A DNA stretch of 64,000 nt from Geodermatophilus chilensis (GCF_002802985.1 NZ_NVPT01000002.1:18573-82572); one strand, 5' to 3'. Positions 8,433 to 17,384 are shown, numbered from the stretch's first letter. The notes: generated by a model not told the origin, from the sequence alone. Made by a program: numbers and translations.

Positions 8433-9617
8433 TCAGTGGTCGGCGCTGAGGACGAGGGCGCTGTGCGGCACCGGCGACCCTCCGGTCACCAACACGGTGT
8501 TGACGGACTTGGCCGGCTGGTTGACCGAGGTGCCGCGGACCAGCCGGACGCCCTCGGCGATGCCGTTGACGCCGTGGATGTAGCCCTCGCCGAGCTGGCC
8601 CCCGTGGGTGTTGACCGGCAGGCGGCCGTCGAGCTCGAGGTTGCCGTCGGCGATGAAATCCTTGGCCTCGCCGCGACCGCAGAAGCCGTACTCCTCAAGC
8701 TGCAGCAGGACCATGGGGGTGAAAGCGTCGTAGAGGATCGCCGCGTCGATCTGGTCGGGGCCGACGCCGGCCTGGTGCCACATCTGCCGGGCCACCAGCT
8801 CGACCTCGGGCATCCGGTCGATGTCCTCGCGGTAGTAGCTGCTCATCGAGATCTGCTGCGGGCCCACACCCTGGGCGGCGGCGGAGATGACCGCCGGCGG
8901 GTGCCGCAGGTCCCGGGCCCGCTCGGTGCTGACGATGACCAGCGCCTGGCCTCCGTCGCTCTCCTGGCAGCAGTCCAGCAACCGCAGCGGGTCGGCGATC
9001 ATGCGCGAGTTCTGGTGGTTCTCGAGGGTGATCGGCCGCTCGTAGAACCAGGCCTTGGGGTTGTTGGCCGCGTGCTTGCGGGACAGCACCGAGATTCGGC
9101 CGAAGTCCGCACTGGTAGCGCCGTACTTCTGCATGTAGAGCCGCGCCAGGAACGCCTCCTGCTGGGCCGGGGTGAGCAGCCCGTAGGGGTTGATCCAGTT
9201 GCGGTACTCCTGGTCGGTGTTCGCGGTGTAGGCAAACGGCGGCGGCCCGGCCCCGAAGCGGTGCCCCGAGCGCTCGTTGAAGGCCCGATAGACGACGACC
9301 ACGTCGGCGACGCCGCTGGCCACCGCGAGGGCGGCCTGCTGCACGGGGGCGCACGCGCCGCCGCCGCCGTGTGGGATCCGGCTGAAGAAGGTCAGCTCCG
9401 GGATGCCGAGCGCGCGGGCGACGGCGATCTCCGGGTTGGTCTCCATGGTGAACAGCGCGAACCCGTCCACCTCCTCGACGCCGATCTGGGCGTCGTCGAG
9501 GGCGGCGAGCACGCTCTCGCAGGCCAGCCGCCACTCGCTGCGCCCGGAGTTCTTGGAGAACTCCGTGGCACCGATGCCGGCAATCGCGGCCTTGCCGCTG
9601 AACCCGTCCTCCGTCAT
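8433..9617 (-). CDS. ltp2: Steroid side-chain retro-aldolase Ltp2 (thiolase-fold lipid-transfer protein)
   Basis: 394-aa SCP2/thiolase-like protein. Ltp2 cleaves 17-hydroxy-3-oxo-pregn-4-ene-20-carboxyl-CoA-type intermediates to the C17 ketone and propionyl-CoA, in complex with the DUF35 part of ChsH2. Tyr296 ('AAILYDAFTPMV') and Tyr346 ('HGGQLGEGYIHGVNG') correspond, offset by 2, to catalytic Tyr294/Tyr344 reported for Thermomonospora Ltp2. The start is ATG 9617, overlapping the chsH1 stop by 4 bases. The gene order DUF35-chsH1-ltp2 supports the assignment. A 28-base gap separates it from the PLP enzyme gene downstream. Confidence 0.93.
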   Translation of the reverse strand: MTEDGFSGKAAIAGIGATEFSKNSGRSEWRLACESVLAALDDAQIGVEEVDGFALFTMETNPEIAVARALGIPELTFFSRIPHGGGGACAPVQQAALAVASGVADVVVVYRAFNERSGHRFGAGPPPFAYTANTDQEYRNWINPYGLLTPAQQEAFLARLYMQKYGATSADFGRISVLSRKHAANNPKAWFYERPITLENHQNSRMIADPLRLLDCCQESDGGQALVIVSTERARDLRHPPAVISAAAQGVGPQQISMSSYYREDIDRMPEVELVARQMWHQAGVGPDQIDAAILYDAFTPMVLLQLEEYGFCGRGEAKDFIADGNLELDGRLPVNTHGGQLGEGYIHGVNGIAEGVRLVRGTSVNQPAKSVNTVLVTGGSPVPHSALVLSADH

Positions 9618-10024
9618 CGTGCCTTCCCTCCTGTCGGGACCAGCGTCACCTCGGCGGTCACGTGCACGCCGCGTTCGTTGGCACCGAGCACCTTCAGCGT
9701 CACCGCGTCGCCGTCGACGCCGGTGACCTCGCCCGTGAGGCGCATGGCGTCGCCGGGAAAGTTCGGGACACCCAGGCGCAGCGCGACACGGGTGATGCGG
9801 GCCGCCGGCCCGGACCAGTCGGTGACGTACCGGTCGACGAAGCCGTTGGTCGAGTTGATGCTCATGAAGATGTCGGGGGTGCCGCGTTCCTGGGCCTTGC
9901 CCGGGTCGTGGTGCACGTCCTCGAAGTCCTGCGAGGCGATCGCGGTCGCCACGATCGTCGACCGGTCCAGCGGCAGCTCCAGGACCGGCAGCGCGGTGCC
10001 CACCCGGACGTCGGGGAAGCTCAT
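9614..10024 (-). CDS. chsH1: MaoC-like enoyl-CoA hydratase subunit ChsH1
   Basis: 136-aa single hot-dog MaoC protein. In M. tuberculosis ChsH1 pairs with the MaoC domain of ChsH2 to hydrate the 17(20)-ene of the 3-carbon side-chain CoA ester. The hydratase-2 motif is visible as 'SQDFEDVHHDPGKAQERG' (Asp33, His38/39), followed by 'FMSINSTNGFVDRY'. Length matches the roughly 129-aa M. tuberculosis protein. It starts at ATG 10024, overlapping the DUF35 gene stop by 4 bases, and its own stop overlaps ltp2. Assignment is strong from both sequence and order. Confidence 0.9.
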   Translation of the reverse strand: MSFPDVRVGTALPVLELPLDRSTIVATAIASQDFEDVHHDPGKAQERGTPDIFMSINSTNGFVDRYVTDWSGPAARITRVALRLGVPNFPGDAMRLTGEVTGVDGDAVTLKVLGANERGVHVTAEVTLVPTGGKAR

Positions 10025-10458
10025 GCCGCACCCCCGGAGGGTCGGTGCAGCTGCGGGAGGATCTCGCCGTGCGCGTGCTCGGCGAAGCCGACCTCCAGCA
10101 CCATGCCGATCTCCAGCTCCTCGTGCGGGATCCCGGCGACGTCGGCGACCAGCCGCGTGCCCTCCGCCAGGTCGACCAGCCCGACGGCCAGCGGGTACTC
10201 GAAGGCGGGGTCCGGGGGGTGGTGGATGACCGTGTAGCTGTGCAGGCTGGCCCGGCGGCTGGACTCGACGGTGTCCCACACGAAGGAGCGGCACCGCGGG
10301 CAGGACGGCGCGGGGGGGTGGCGCAGGGTCTGGCACTCCCCGCAACGCTGGATCTCCAGCCGCCCCTCGCGGGCGGCGGCGAACCAGAACTCGTTGTCCT
10401 GGGTGACGGTCAGCCGCGGCACGGCGGTGCTCGGGGCGTCCTGACTCCGGTCGCTCAT
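10021..10458 (-). CDS. DUF35 zinc-ribbon/OB-fold protein (detached C-terminal half of ChsH2)
   Basis: 145-aa protein with an N-terminal rubredoxin-like zinc ribbon ('RCGECQTLRHPPAPSCPRC', C-x2-C-x10-C-x2-C, about residues 38-55) followed by an OB-fold. It corresponds to the DUF35 domain that in M. tuberculosis is fused to the C-terminus of ChsH2 and that recruits and activates Ltp2. Here it is a separate gene overlapping the MaoC gene by 4 bases upstream and chsH1 by 4 bases downstream, so stoichiometric translation is likely. The partner of Ltp2 in this organism is therefore probably a stand-alone subunit (inference). Confidence 0.85.
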   Translation of the reverse strand: MSDRSQDAPSTAVPRLTVTQDNEFWFAAAREGRLEIQRCGECQTLRHPPAPSCPRCRSFVWDTVESSRRASLHSYTVIHHPPDPAFEYPLAVGLVDLAEGTRLVADVAGIPHEELEIGMVLEVGFAEHAHGEILPQLHRPSGGAA

Positions 10459-11048
10459 GCGACGTCCTCCTCGGCTGCCGGCTGCGTGGGCCTGGGCTTG
10501 AAGCGGAGAAGCCGGAACCGCTCCTCCACGAGGAGGTCCCCGGCCTGGTCCACGTACTTCTTGTGCAGGGTGAGGAAGCAGCCCTCACCCAGTGCGGTGC
10601 GCTTGACCGGCGAGATGAATTCGATCGTGAAATGGGCGGTGACGTGGTCGCCCGGGCGCAGCTCGCGGTGGTAGTCCTGCTCCACGTTGGTGGCGACCAC
10701 CGAGGTGTAGCCCGCTCGGTCGAGCAGGTTCATCAGCCGCGAGTACGCGAAGTCCTCGACGGCCCCCTCGGCCCGCAGCCGGTGGATCTCCCGCCACCGC
10801 CGGTAGCCGGCCATGACCCACGTCGAGATCATCGCCGGGGGGCAGACGATCCCCTCGCGGCCGGTGGCGCGCGCCGCGGCGTCGTCGACGTAGACGGCGT
10901 TGTGGTCGTCATGCGCCTCGACCCAGTTGCGGATCATTGCCTTGTTGACGGCGTACCGGGCCACCCGCGGCGGCTCGGCCTCCAGGCCGACGAAGCCGGC
11001 CAGCTGCGCGGCGAGGTCTGACTGCTCCTGCACGCTCCCTGCGGTCAC
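10455..11048 (-). CDS. chsH2: MaoC-like hydratase subunit (N-terminal half of ChsH2)
   Basis: 197-aa MaoC-domain protein equivalent to the first half of M. tuberculosis ChsH2 (311 aa); the DUF35 half is the next gene. Blocks include 'RNWVEAHDDHNAVYVDD' and 'QDYHRELRPGDHVTAHFTIE'. The start is GTG 11048, with GGAAGGA 6 bases upstream. A longer reading from TTG 11075 is rejected because that codon lies inside the KstR2-type operator. It is the first gene of a ten-gene minus-strand side-chain operon. Together with ChsH1 it should hydrate the 3-carbon side-chain enoyl-CoA. Confidence 0.85.
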   Translation of the reverse strand: MTAGSVQEQSDLAAQLAGFVGLEAEPPRVARYAVNKAMIRNWVEAHDDHNAVYVDDAAARATGREGIVCPPAMISTWVMAGYRRWREIHRLRAEGAVEDFAYSRLMNLLDRAGYTSVVATNVEQDYHRELRPGDHVTAHFTIEFISPVKRTALGEGCFLTLHKKYVDQAGDLLVEERFRLLRFKPRPTQPAAEEDVA

Positions 11049-11070
11049 GCCGTTTCCTTCCGCTGACTTG

Positions 11071-11084
11071 AGCAAGCGCTTGGT
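11071..11084. promoter_or_regulatory. KstR2-type operator, exact match to AnCAAGnnCTTGnT
   Basis: AGCAAGCGCTTGGT matches the published KstR2 palindrome AnCAAGnnCTTGnT at every fixed position. It lies in the divergent space between the side-chain operon (start 11048) and the kstR2-like gene (start 11179), where an autoregulated TetR repressor would bind. In mycobacteria KstR2 responds to HIP-CoA. Binding here is inferred from the motif and the neighbouring gene. Confidence 0.8.
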
Positions 11085-11178
11085 AAGCTAGCCTCGGCCC
11101 CGTCGGCGGAGCGCCGGTGTCCCACTCCGCGGGACCAGCTCGCCGGCCGCCGCTGGACCGCACCGAAAGGGGCCGCTC

Positions 11179-11795
11179 GTGGTCGACGACCCAGCGCCGA
11201 GCGCCGGCATCCCCGGGTCCGGGGACCGGCGCGCCGCCATCCTGGCGCGCTCCGCGGAGCTGTTCGCCACGCGTGGCGTGACCGCCACCACGGTGCGGGA
11301 CATTGGCGAGGCCGCCGGCGTCCTGTCCGGCAGCCTGTACCACCACTTCCGGTCGAAGGACGCGATCGTGGGCGAGGTGCTGGCCGAGTTCATGGCCGAC
11401 GTGCAGCACCGGTTCGCCGAGGTGGCGCGCCGGTCCCGGACACCGGAGGAGACCGTGCGCGGGCTGGTGCACGCGACGCTTACCGTGATCGAGGAGCACC
11501 CGCACCCGACGGCGATGTACCAGAACGACCGGCAGTACCTACGCGAGCGCGGCCTGCTCGAGCCGGTCCGCAGCGCGTCCCGCGCCGTGCGGGACCACTG
11601 GCTGAAGGCGCTAGAGGCGGGATCGCCGACGGCACCTTCCGCGGGGACGTACCATCCGAGGTCTCCTACCGCGCCCTGCGCGACACGCTCTGGGCGACGA
11701 CGCACTGGCCGAATCGGGAGGAGTTCACCACCGCCGAGTTCGCCGACCTGCTGACCGGCCTTTTCTTCGACGGCCTGCGCCGGCCCGCCGGCTGA
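11179..11795 (+). pseudogene. kstR2: KstR2-like TetR regulator with a frameshift in the ligand domain
   Basis: Begins at GTG 11179 with AAAGGGG upstream. It encodes a TetR helix-turn-helix ('GVTATTVRDIGEAAGVLSGSLYHHFRSKDAIV') very like KstR2. The ligand-domain text continues to 'HWLKALEAG', then leaves frame at about 11618-11621, where GGG replaces an expected GGGG. Moving back one base restores 'IADGTFRGDVPSEVSYRALRD' and runs to TGA 11793-11795, giving a normal length of about 205 aa. As written, the protein ends in about 45 unrelated residues at 11754. The intact N-terminus could still bind DNA, but ligand sensing and dimerisation should be lost. A homopolymer sequencing error is possible. 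Confidence 0.8.
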
Positions 11796-11796
11796 C

Positions 11797-11820
11797 CGGC
11801 CCGGCGGGTACGCCGGGCCG
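11797..11820. terminator. Hairpin terminator between convergent genes
   Basis: CGGCCCGGCG (11797-11806) pairs perfectly with 11811-11820 across a GGTA loop. It sits 2 bases after the kstR2-like stop and 4 bases before the thioesterase stop codon on the other strand. Confidence 0.65.
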
Positions 11821-11824
11821 CCGC

Positions 11825-12472
11825 TTACCGCGGCCGAGCCAGCTGCTTGGCGATGAAGAGCCCCTCCGCGCTGACGCGGACCTCGCCGTCGGCGGCGATG
11901 GTGCCTACGGCCCGGATCTTGCGTCCGTCGACCGCGACCTGGCGGCCGGTGACGGTAAGCGGCTGGAACAGCGGCGTGGTCCGGTGGTAGCGCAGCGTCA
12001 GCTGCGCCGTCATCCCCGACGGGCCGGCCCAGTGGTTGGCCACGCCGAGCGTGTGGTCGAGCAGCAGGGCAGAAATCCCGCCGTGCACGAAGCCGGGTGG
12101 GCCCTGGTAGGGCAGACCCAGCGTGGTGGTGCCCTCGATGGCGCCGTCGTCGCGGCCGGTCAACGTCAGCGGCGGGGCGATCGCGTTCTCCGGCCCGGTC
12201 ACCGGGTCGTGCCGGGTGACACCTTCACCGGCCCACATGTCGACCATCCGGTCGGCAATGGGCGGCGCGTGCCCCTCGAGGTGGTCGGCGACGGCGTTCA
12301 GGCGGGCCGCCACGTCCTGCATCTCCGCGGCGCTGTTGCCGCCGGCGTGCAGCAGCGCGGCAACCACCCGGCGCGCGGCCGCGACGGCGGCGTCCACCCC
12401 GGCGTTGTCCGGGGTCGCGGTGAGCTGCGGTCCCTGCCGGACGCCCTCCGGTCGGGCCGTCTCCGGGGTCAC
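11825..12472 (-). CDS. PaaI-type hot-dog thioesterase
   Basis: 215-aa protein whose C-terminal two thirds is a single hot-dog domain. It has the PaaI-family signature 'GFVHGGISALLLDHTLG' (about 131-147), where the HGG loop binds CoA. The first 75 or so residues are a helical extension rich in Ala/Arg, unlike minimal PaaI proteins. The start is GTG 12472, overlapping the chsH3 stop by 4 bases. As the last gene of the fadA5-chsH3 operon, it could release CoA from stalled side-chain acyl-CoA esters. That role is inferred from context only. Confidence 0.75.
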   Translation of the reverse strand: MTPETARPEGVRQGPQLTATPDNAGVDAAVAAARRVVAALLHAGGNSAAEMQDVAARLNAVADHLEGHAPPIADRMVDMWAGEGVTRHDPVTGPENAIAPPLTLTGRDDGAIEGTTTLGLPYQGPPGFVHGGISALLLDHTLGVANHWAGPSGMTAQLTLRYHRTTPLFQPLTVTGRQVAVDGRKIRAVGTIAADGEVRVSAEGLFIAKQLARPR

Positions 12473-13341
12473 GGCCGCACCGAGGCGGTGCCGTGCGTGA
12501 GCACCGGGGCGCCCTCGCGCTCAGGGCACATCGACGCCAGGAGGAGGATCTTCCCGTCCCGCCAGACGCTCGTCCGGATGGACTGCCTCGGGTACAGCGG
12601 GCCGGCGAACCGCACCGACAGCCCCGCCAGCCGGGACGCGTCCCCGTCTAGGACCCCGTCGACCAGCGCCTTCGCCAGCAGTCCGCAAGACGCCAGGCCG
12701 TGCAGGATCGGCTGATCGAAGCCGGCCTTGGCGGCGAACGCCGGATCGGCGTGCAGTGGGTTGAGGTCGCCGTTGAGCCGGTAGAGCAGCGCGGTCTGCG
12801 GCGTGGTCGCGGAGTGCAGGACCACGTCGGGTTCGCGGTCGGGCTGGGACCAGGCCACCTCCTGGCCCGGTTTCCCGCCGAAACCACCCTCGCCGCGAGC
12901 CCAGATCTGCATGGTCGTCGTCCACAGCGGGGCGCCCGCGGGATCGACGGCCGCCTGCTCCAGCTCGATGACGGCGGCCTTGCCCTTGTCCCACACGTTC
13001 GCCACGCGTGAGCTCACCGTGGCGGCGCCCGAGGAAGGGATCGGCCGGTGCACGGTCAACGACTGCCCGCCGTGCAGGATCCGGCGCAGGTCGATGTCGA
13101 CACCGGGCATGGACATCGCCATCGGCGGCAACTCACCGGCCGAAATGCCCTGACCGGCGACCATGGCGAAGGTCGGGAGGACCTGCAGGTTCTTCTCGAA
13201 CGTGTAGTGCAGCTCGGGGTCGACGTCCGCGTGCGACCCCGCGCCGAGGCTGAGGTGGTAGAGCAGCACGTCGCGTGTGGTCCAGCGGGCCTCGCGCACC
13301 GTGGGCTCGGCGGACAGCGCCTTCTCGAGGTTGATGGGCAC
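12469..13341 (-). CDS. chsH3: Double hot-dog MaoC enoyl-CoA hydratase, ChsH3-like
   Basis: 290-aa protein with two MaoC/hot-dog halves. The N-terminal half contains 'VLLYHLSLGAGSHADVDPELHYTFE' spread over residues 22-47. The C-terminal half carries the hydratase motif 'YRLNGDLNPLHADPAFA' (Asp, His) and 'GFDQPILHGLASCG'. It resembles M. tuberculosis ChsH3 (Rv3538, 286 aa), a hydratase for longer steroid side chains. It starts at GTG 13341, 4 bases after the fadA5 stop, and overlaps the thioesterase start. A generic peroxisomal-type MFE2 hydratase is the alternative reading. Confidence 0.85.
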   Translation of the reverse strand: MPINLEKALSAEPTVREARWTTRDVLLYHLSLGAGSHADVDPELHYTFEKNLQVLPTFAMVAGQGISAGELPPMAMSMPGVDIDLRRILHGGQSLTVHRPIPSSGAATVSSRVANVWDKGKAAVIELEQAAVDPAGAPLWTTTMQIWARGEGGFGGKPGQEVAWSQPDREPDVVLHSATTPQTALLYRLNGDLNPLHADPAFAAKAGFDQPILHGLASCGLLAKALVDGVLDGDASRLAGLSVRFAGPLYPRQSIRTSVWRDGKILLLASMCPEREGAPVLTHGTASVRP

Positions 13342-13345
13342 GGCG

Positions 13346-14554
<1,209 letters not shown>

Positions 14555-14556
14555 CT

Positions 14557-14568
14557 AGAATCGATTCT
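14557..14568. promoter_or_regulatory. 12-bp perfect palindrome, candidate TetR operator
   Basis: AGAATCGATTCT is a perfect palindrome in the divergent region between fadA5 (start 14506) and the MFE2-type SDR (start 14785). With flanks (TAGAATCGATTCTG) it has the geometry of the KstR motif TnnAACnnGTTnnA, but with C to T and G to A in the core. It stands out as AT-rich against the surrounding GC. The binding factor is unknown. Confidence 0.5.
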
Positions 14569-14583
14569 GTCTCGGCACGACAA

Positions 14584-14665
14584 CCGTCCCGGCCACCGGT
14601 ACACCACCGGCCCGTGCGGTCCGGCGCGGCGTCGGCATCCGTCCCGGCCACCGGTACACCACCGG
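14584..14665 (+). repeat. 27-bp direct repeat, two copies 55 bp apart
   Basis: The 27-base stretch beginning CCGTCCCGGCCACCGG occurs at 14584-14610 and identically at 14639-14665. It lies in the 278-base gap between divergent fadA5 and the SDR. The sequence after each copy is only partly alike. This could be a local duplication or paired regulator sites; no gene is seen here. Confidence 0.85.
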
Positions 14666-14784
14666 GCGTCCGCCTCCGGCGGCGACCTACCCTCCGCCCG
14701 CAGCCCGCCCGGCGGGCGCGATCCGATCGTCCGTCACGCGCAGCGGCCGCTTCTCAGCGCGGCCGCTGGAGAAGGAGCAGCCCG

Positions 14785-15717
14785 GTGAGCGAAACGACCA
14801 GCCTGGAGGGCCGCACGGCCGTCGTCACGGGGGCCGGCGCCGGCCTCGGCCGTACCGAGGTGCTGGCCCTGGCCGCCGGCGGCGCGAACATCGTCGTCAA
14901 CGACGTCGGCTCGGCGGCGCACGACGTCGTCGCCGAGGTCGAGAGTCTCGGCCGCAAGGCCGTCGCCGTGACCGGCGACGTTGGCGACTGGAGCCTGGGC
15001 GACCAGCTGGTGCAGGCCGCGGTCGACACCTTCGGCAGCCTGGACATCGTCGTGAACAACGCCGGCATCACCCGCGACACGATGCTGTTCAATCTCACCG
15101 AGCAGCAGTGGGACGACGTCATCCGCGTGCACCTCAAGGGCCACGCCTCGGTGTCGCGGGCCGCCGCGGCGCACTGGCGGCAGGCGTCCAAGGCCGCGGG
15201 CGGGCCGGTGTACGGCCGGGTGGTCAACACCGCCTCCGAGGCGTTCCTCTTCGGCGCCCCCGGCCAGCCGAACTACTCCGCCGCCAAGGCCGGCATCGTC
15301 GCCCTCACCCTGTCCACCGCCCAGGGCCTGTCCCGCTACGGCATCACCGCGAACGCGATCTGCCCGCGGGCGCGCACCGGCATGACCGAGGGCGTGTTCG
15401 GCGACGCCGCCGCCGCGGACGGCCTGGACCTGCTGGCCCCCGAGCGCGTGGCCACCCTGGTGAGCTACCTGGGGTCGCCGGCGTCGGCGGAGATCAACGG
15501 CCAGGTGTTCGTCGTCTACGGCGACTTCGTGGCGCTGCTGGCGCCGCCCACGGTGGAGAAGAAGTTCACCGCGGCCGACGGCACCTTCAGCGTCGAGGAG
15601 CTCGACGAGCAGCTGACCGGCTACTTCACCGGGCGCAGCCCGTACCAGACCTTCGCCGCCTACGACGTCGCCCGGCTGGACACCACCGGCGTGCCGAACC
15701 TGGCCGCCTCCCGCTGA
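14785..15717 (+). CDS. MFE2-type SDR, 3-hydroxyacyl-CoA/17-beta-hydroxysteroid dehydrogenase
   Basis: 310-aa SDR of the HSD17B4/multifunctional-enzyme type. It has 'VVTGAGAGLGRTEVLALA' (NAD site, about 13-30), 'VNDVG' selecting NAD, 'NNAGITRDTMLF', and catalytic 'NYSAAKAG' (Tyr/Lys about 165-169). The tail of about 60 residues after the Rossmann core is also seen in mycobacterial Hsd4A-type enzymes, which oxidise the side-chain 3-hydroxyacyl-CoA. The start is GTG 14785, with GAAGGAG about 8 bases upstream. It is transcribed alone, divergent from fadA5, and ends at a strong hairpin. The role in side-chain beta-oxidation follows from family and location. Confidence 0.8.
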   Translation: MSETTSLEGRTAVVTGAGAGLGRTEVLALAAGGANIVVNDVGSAAHDVVAEVESLGRKAVAVTGDVGDWSLGDQLVQAAVDTFGSLDIVVNNAGITRDTMLFNLTEQQWDDVIRVHLKGHASVSRAAAAHWRQASKAAGGPVYGRVVNTASEAFLFGAPGQPNYSAAKAGIVALTLSTAQGLSRYGITANAICPRARTGMTEGVFGDAAAADGLDLLAPERVATLVSYLGSPASAEINGQVFVVYGDFVALLAPPTVEKKFTAADGTFSVEELDEQLTGYFTGRSPYQTFAAYDVARLDTTGVPNLAASR

Positions 15718-15730
15718 GCCCGGGAACGAC

Positions 15731-15764
15731 GAGGGCCCCTGCCGCACCGCGGGCGGGGGCCCTC
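15731..15764. terminator. Hairpin terminator between convergent SDR genes
   Basis: GAGGGCCCCTGCC (15731-15743) pairs with GGCGGGGGCCCTC (15752-15764) with one mismatch. It lies 13 bases after the SDR stop and can also end the minus-strand transcript that stops at 15798. Confidence 0.7.
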
Positions 15765-15797
15765 GCGCGCTCACGGCCATGAGTGCGGGAACGCGGG

Positions 15798-16571
15798 TCA
15801 GAAGACCGAGGACCCGCGCAGGCTGACCTCGGCACCGCCGTCGACGTAGAGCACCTGGCCGGTCATGTGCGTGTTCGCCGGGCTGATCAGCCAGGCCAGC
15901 GACGCGGCGATCACCTCCGGGCCGGCGTAGCCGCCCAGCGGCATCGGGACCGCGCGGTCCATGACCGCCTTCATCCGCTCGTCGGCGAACAGCGCCGCGC
16001 TCATCGGCGTGCGTACTACCCCGGGCGCGACGGCGTTGAGCGGGATGCCGGCGTCGGCCCACCCGGGCGCGACGCAGGTGCGGCGCAGCCACTGGGCCAG
16101 CGCGGCCTTGGACGAGGGGTACAGCTTCTGCGGCCCCTCGCCCATCACCGCCTCGGCCCGGGCGAGGGCCGCCGCCTCGTCGCCGGCCAGGCACGCCGCG
16201 ACGACCTCGTCGTCGACCGGCTGCGTGCCGGAGATCGAACCGACGACGGCGGCGCGCGGTGCGCGCGCCGCGGCCAGGGCGGGCCGCAGCCCCTCGGCGA
16301 GCGCGGTGACGCCGAAGTAGTTGACGCTGATGAGCGCCGGGGAGGGTGCGTTGATGCCGGCGCAGAGCACCAGCGCGTCGAGGACTCCCCCGCACTGCTC
16401 GAGCACCCCCTCGACCGCGGAGGCGCGGCCGGTCGCGGCGCCCAGGTCGGCGCAGATGTCGGCGTCCTTCAGATCGATGCCGATGACGGTGTCGCCCGCC
16501 TCGGTCAGCTGCCGGGCGAGGGCCTGCCCGATGCCGGAGGCGGCACCGGTGACGGCGATGCGGCGGGACAT
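15798..16571 (-). CDS. 3-alpha-hydroxysteroid dehydrogenase/carbonyl reductase-like SDR
   Basis: 257-aa SDR that resembles Comamonas 3-alpha-HSD/carbonyl reductase more than ordinary SDRs. It shares 'VIGIDLKDADICADL' (NAD-selecting Asp), 'LDALVLCAGI' in place of NNAG, 'VNYFGVTALAEGLRPAL', catalytic 'YPSSKAAL' (Tyr/Lys), and 'LNAVAPGVVRTPM'. Family enzymes oxidise 3-alpha-hydroxyl groups of bile acids and 5-reduced androgens to 3-ketones, the entry to KstD chemistry. It starts at ATG 16571 and follows another SDR by 27 bases, in an operon led by the KstR-like regulator. The hydroxyl position actually used is inferred from similarity. Confidence 0.75.
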   Translation of the reverse strand: MSRRIAVTGAASGIGQALARQLTEAGDTVIGIDLKDADICADLGAATGRASAVEGVLEQCGGVLDALVLCAGINAPSPALISVNYFGVTALAEGLRPALAAARAPRAAVVGSISGTQPVDDEVVAACLAGDEAAALARAEAVMGEGPQKLYPSSKAALAQWLRRTCVAPGWADAGIPLNAVAPGVVRTPMSAALFADERMKAVMDRAVPMPLGGYAGPEVIAASLAWLISPANTHMTGQVLYVDGGAEVSLRGSSVF

Positions 16572-16598
16572 GAGGTCTCCTGGGTTCGACGGCGGGGA

Positions 16599-17348
16599 TC
16601 AGATGTGCGAGCCGCCGTCGACCCGCAGGTCCACGCCGGTGAGGTAGGAGGCGTCGCGGGAGGCGGCGAAGGCGATGGTCGCGGCAATCTGCTCGGGCCG
16701 ACCGGCTCCCATCGGGGAGGCGATCCGCGAGTAGTACCGCGCGTCCAGGCCCCCCAACCGCACGCCGGCGGTCAGGGGGGTGGTGGTCGAGCCGGGGGAG
16801 ACCACCAGGACGCGGATGCCGCGGCCGATCACCTCCGAGGCCAGGCTCAACGAGAACGCCAGCACCGCGCCCTTGGTGGCCGAGTAGGCGGTCATGAACG
16901 GGTTGCCGTGGCTGGCCGACGACGACGCCGTGTTGACGATGACCCCGCCCTCGGGCAGGTGCTCGAGCGCCTCGCGGCAGAACAGCGCCGTGCCGACGAC
17001 GTTGACGTCGAACAGCGCCCGCAGGTCCTCGACGGTGAGCCGCTCGATCGGCGTAGTGCGGTGGATGCCCGCTACGTTGACCAGCACGTCGAGCTTCCCC
17101 AGCTCGGTCACCGCGCCGTCGACCGCCGCGACGACGGCGGGCTCGTCGGAGACATCGACGACGTACGCGACGATCCGCCCCGGGCCGGACGCCCCGTCGA
17201 CGGTGCCGGCCAGCCCCGCCTCGTTCGCGTCCACGGCGAAGACCGCCGCGCCCTCGGCGACCAGCCGCAGCGCCGTGGCGCGGCCGATGCCCGATCCGGC
17301 GCCGGTGAGCAGCACCGCGGTGTCGGCGAACCGGTCGCTGGTGACCAC
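16599..17348 (-). CDS. Short-chain dehydrogenase/reductase
   Basis: 249-aa classical SDR: 'VLLTGAGSGIGRATAL' (about 12-27), 'FAVDANE' with the NAD-selecting Asp, 'NVAGIHRTTPI', catalytic Ser in 'NTASSSASHG', Tyr/Lys in 'YSATKGAVL', and 'GVDLRVDGGSHI' at the C-terminus. The start is GTG 17348, with GAGAGG about 7 bases upstream. It lies 36 bases after the KstR-like gene and before the 3-alpha-HSD-like gene, so a hydroxysteroid substrate is plausible. I cannot name the position oxidised. Confidence 0.8.
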   Translation of the reverse strand: MVTSDRFADTAVLLTGAGSGIGRATALRLVAEGAAVFAVDANEAGLAGTVDGASGPGRIVAYVVDVSDEPAVVAAVDGAVTELGKLDVLVNVAGIHRTTPIERLTVEDLRALFDVNVVGTALFCREALEHLPEGGVIVNTASSSASHGNPFMTAYSATKGAVLAFSLSLASEVIGRGIRVLVVSPGSTTTPLTAGVRLGGLDARYYSRIASPMGAGRPEQIAATIAFAASRDASYLTGVDLRVDGGSHI

Positions 17349-17384
17349 CGCATCCCTCTCCCGTCGTCCGGCGAGGGCGGAACG

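Noticed and set aside
8433..9617. A condensing thiolase
   Set aside because: The two Ltp2 tyrosines are in place (296 and 346), and the neighbours are chsH1 and DUF35, so it is the aldol-lyase Ltp2.
11049..11075. TTG start at 11075 for the MaoC (chsH2 N-terminal) gene
   Set aside because: The codon lies inside the KstR2-type operator and has no ribosome site. GTG 11048 has GGAAGGA at good spacing.
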